Part shown: positions 44,128 through 45,093 of the stretch, piece after piece
How the letters are laid out: the number at the start of each line of letters is the position of its first letter
Position numbering within the stretch: the first letter of the stretch is position 1
Origin: Nitrospira japonica
Lineage (GTDB): Bacteria; Nitrospirota; Thermodesulfovibrionia; Thermodesulfovibrionales; SM23-35
Assembly: GCA_020725385.1 (NCBI GenBank)
Contig: DYFC01000029.1
Coordinates: forward strand, 1-45,093
Reading direction: 5' to 3'
DNA: 45,093 bases
Notes under the pieces: generated by a model
Seen by the model: the letters and a program-made list of their open reading frames with translations, nothing else
Databases searched by the model: none
Told to the model about the DNA's origin: nothing
Program-made: the position numbers and the translations under genes

Positions 44128-44988
44128 CTACCTCTCTTCCTTTATATTAATCAGCATATTATCTATTAATCTTGTTTTTCCTATTCTTAGAGCAATAGCG
44201 AGAATCATGTTTTCCTTTGCTGTAGAAAGCTCTTCAAGACTTGAAGTATCATAGATTCCGGCATAATCAATTTCTGAAATTAAAGGCTCTTTGCTTAAAA
44301 AATCGAGCATAAAGTTTTTAACATTTTTTATTTCTATTATACCAGATTTTATTGATTCGCAGGTCTCTTTTAAGCACTTATATATAATTGTAGCTGCCTG
44401 CCTTTGAGCATTGTCGAGGTAAGAATTACGGGAACTCATCGCAAGTCCATCCTTCTCCCGTATTGTTGGACAGACTACAATATCTATATCTATATTTAAA
44501 TCACCCGCCATTTTTGAGACAATAACCGATTGCTGAAAATCTTTCTGCCCAAAATACGCCCTTGTTGGCTTTACTATATTGAATAATTTGGCTACTATAG
44601 TCGTTACACCCCTGAAATGTCCGGGTCTGAAAGCACCGCAAAGTTTTTCGGATAAATTTTCGACATTAATGTAAGTAAGATACCCTTCAGGATACATCGA
44701 GGCTGCATCAGGCAAAAAAAGTATATCCACATTTTCCTTAATCAATTTTTCGGTATCACCCTCGAGATCTCTCGGATAAATATTGTAATCCTCATTCTGT
44801 CCAAACTGGGCGGGATTCACAAAAATGCTTACTACTGTAATTAAATTTTCCTCCCTGGATCTTTTAACAAGGCTTAAATGGCCATCATGGAGTGCACCCA
44901 TTGTCGGAACAAAACCTATTGTTTTTCCACGTAATAAAAAGTCCTTTGAGATATCCTGCATGATTCTCGGGATTCGTATAATCTCCAT
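44128..44988 (-). CDS. panC: Pantothenate synthetase
   Basis: 286-residue cytosolic ligase joining pantoate and beta-alanine with ATP in coenzyme A synthesis. Motifs: FVPTMGALHDGHLSLVKRSR with the HIGH-type GHL, VSIFVNPAQFGQNEDYNIYPR, VTTIVAKLFNIVKPTRAYFGQKD (read in shorter blocks) and the KMSKS-like DGLAMSSRNSYL. The ATG at 44988 is chosen because GGAGG lies 5 nt before it; an in-frame ATG 12 bp upstream has no room for a ribosome binding site. No panB or panD is in the window. Confidence 0.96.
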   Translation of the reverse strand: MEIIRIPRIMQDISKDFLLRGKTIGFVPTMGALHDGHLSLVKRSREENLITVVSIFVNPAQFGQNEDYNIYPRDLEGDTEKLIKENVDILFLPDAASMYPEGYLTYINVENLSEKLCGAFRPGHFRGVTTIVAKLFNIVKPTRAYFGQKDFQQSVIVSKMAGDLNIDIDIVVCPTIREKDGLAMSSRNSYLDNAQRQAATIIYKCLKETCESIKSGIIEIKNVKNFMLDFLSKEPLISEIDYAGIYDTSSLEELSTAKENMILAIALRIGKTRLIDNMLINIKEER

Positions 44989-45000
44989 ATCAACCTCCAT

Positions 45001-45093
45001 TTGATATTAACCCAAAAAATGCGGACATTGCTCAAAAATTTATTTAACTCGATGATTTTATATCAAAAGATATTTTTTGGTTATACATAAAAA
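45001..45093. other. AT-rich region upstream of panC
   Basis: The last 93 bp of the window hold no gene. They should contain the panC promoter on the minus strand unless panC is preceded by a gene beyond the window edge. Confidence 0.3.

Noticed and set aside
1..45093. CRISPR arrays, tRNA or rRNA genes, prophage or transposase genes
   Set aside because: I scanned for regular spaced repeats, tRNA-like cloverleaf ends and mobile-element proteins and saw none.

Overview
This is a low-GC (roughly one third G+C), gene-dense bacterial window with about 40 protein genes. I found no rRNA, tRNA, CRISPR array, insertion sequence or phage gene. The content suggests a free-living, Gram-negative-like anaerobe: an NrpR-type nitrogen regulator, an archaeal-type FMN glutamate synthase, two-CW and PAS sensor kinases, a DUF523/DUF1722 protein, an arsenic island and glucosylglycerate osmolyte genes. 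A Nitrospirota (Thermodesulfovibrionia-like) lineage is my best guess, but this is inference from gene content and not a phylogenetic result.

Layout. 1-3486 (+): two SLC13/IT-superfamily permeases flanking a CBS-domain protein. 3501-5441 (-): hybrid PAS kinase. 5539-7705 (+): radical SAM/SPASM protein and DUF523-DUF1722 protein, both apparently without ribosome binding sites. 7730-9498 (-): acyl-CoA dehydrogenase and a PilZ protein. 9693-13663 (-): a run reading nrpR, HesB/IscA-like, hemB, hpt, queD and a LuxR-type regulator with a degenerate receiver. 13778-19389 (-): FMN glutamate synthase, a KaiC-like/XRE/cupin fusion and a large two-CW hybrid kinase. 19590-26764 (-): the arsenic island, reading thioredoxin, arsR, acr3, an unknown Cys protein, arsP-type permease, arsF-like, arsG-like, unknown, CDF transporter, trmO-like and arsM. 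27024-34011 and 34393-36554: a divergent osmolyte locus. 36788-43762 (+): a 2324-residue DUF11-repeat surface protein. 43781-44988 (-): a thioredoxin-fold protein and panC.

The most striking observation is arsM. The gene looks truncated at an in-frame TGA (19767-19769), but the same frame continues for 58 more codons that complete a normal arsenite methyltransferase C-terminus. The TGA falls where the family has a conserved arsenic-binding cysteine, 50 residues after the preceding one. A 6-bp stem with a G-first, GU-containing loop begins 11 nt after it, which fits a bacterial SECIS element. The gene therefore probably encodes a selenocysteine-containing ArsM (19590-20384).

The second notable system is the osmolyte locus. 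Glucosyl-3-phosphoglycerate synthase (two-step route) and a one-step glucosylglycerate synthase-like enzyme sit in one operon with two mechanosensitive-channel-type proteins. The matching phosphatase and a glycerate kinase are transcribed divergently. The operon's leader carries a hairpin, three competing GATAG segments and an intrinsic terminator just before the ribosome binding site of the first gene, an architecture typical of a riboswitch or attenuator that I cannot assign to a known class.

The arsenic island appears to combine As(III) efflux (Acr3), methylation (ArsM), organoarsenical efflux (ArsP) and ArsF/ArsG-type handling of aromatic arsenicals. It has no recognisable arsenate reductase.
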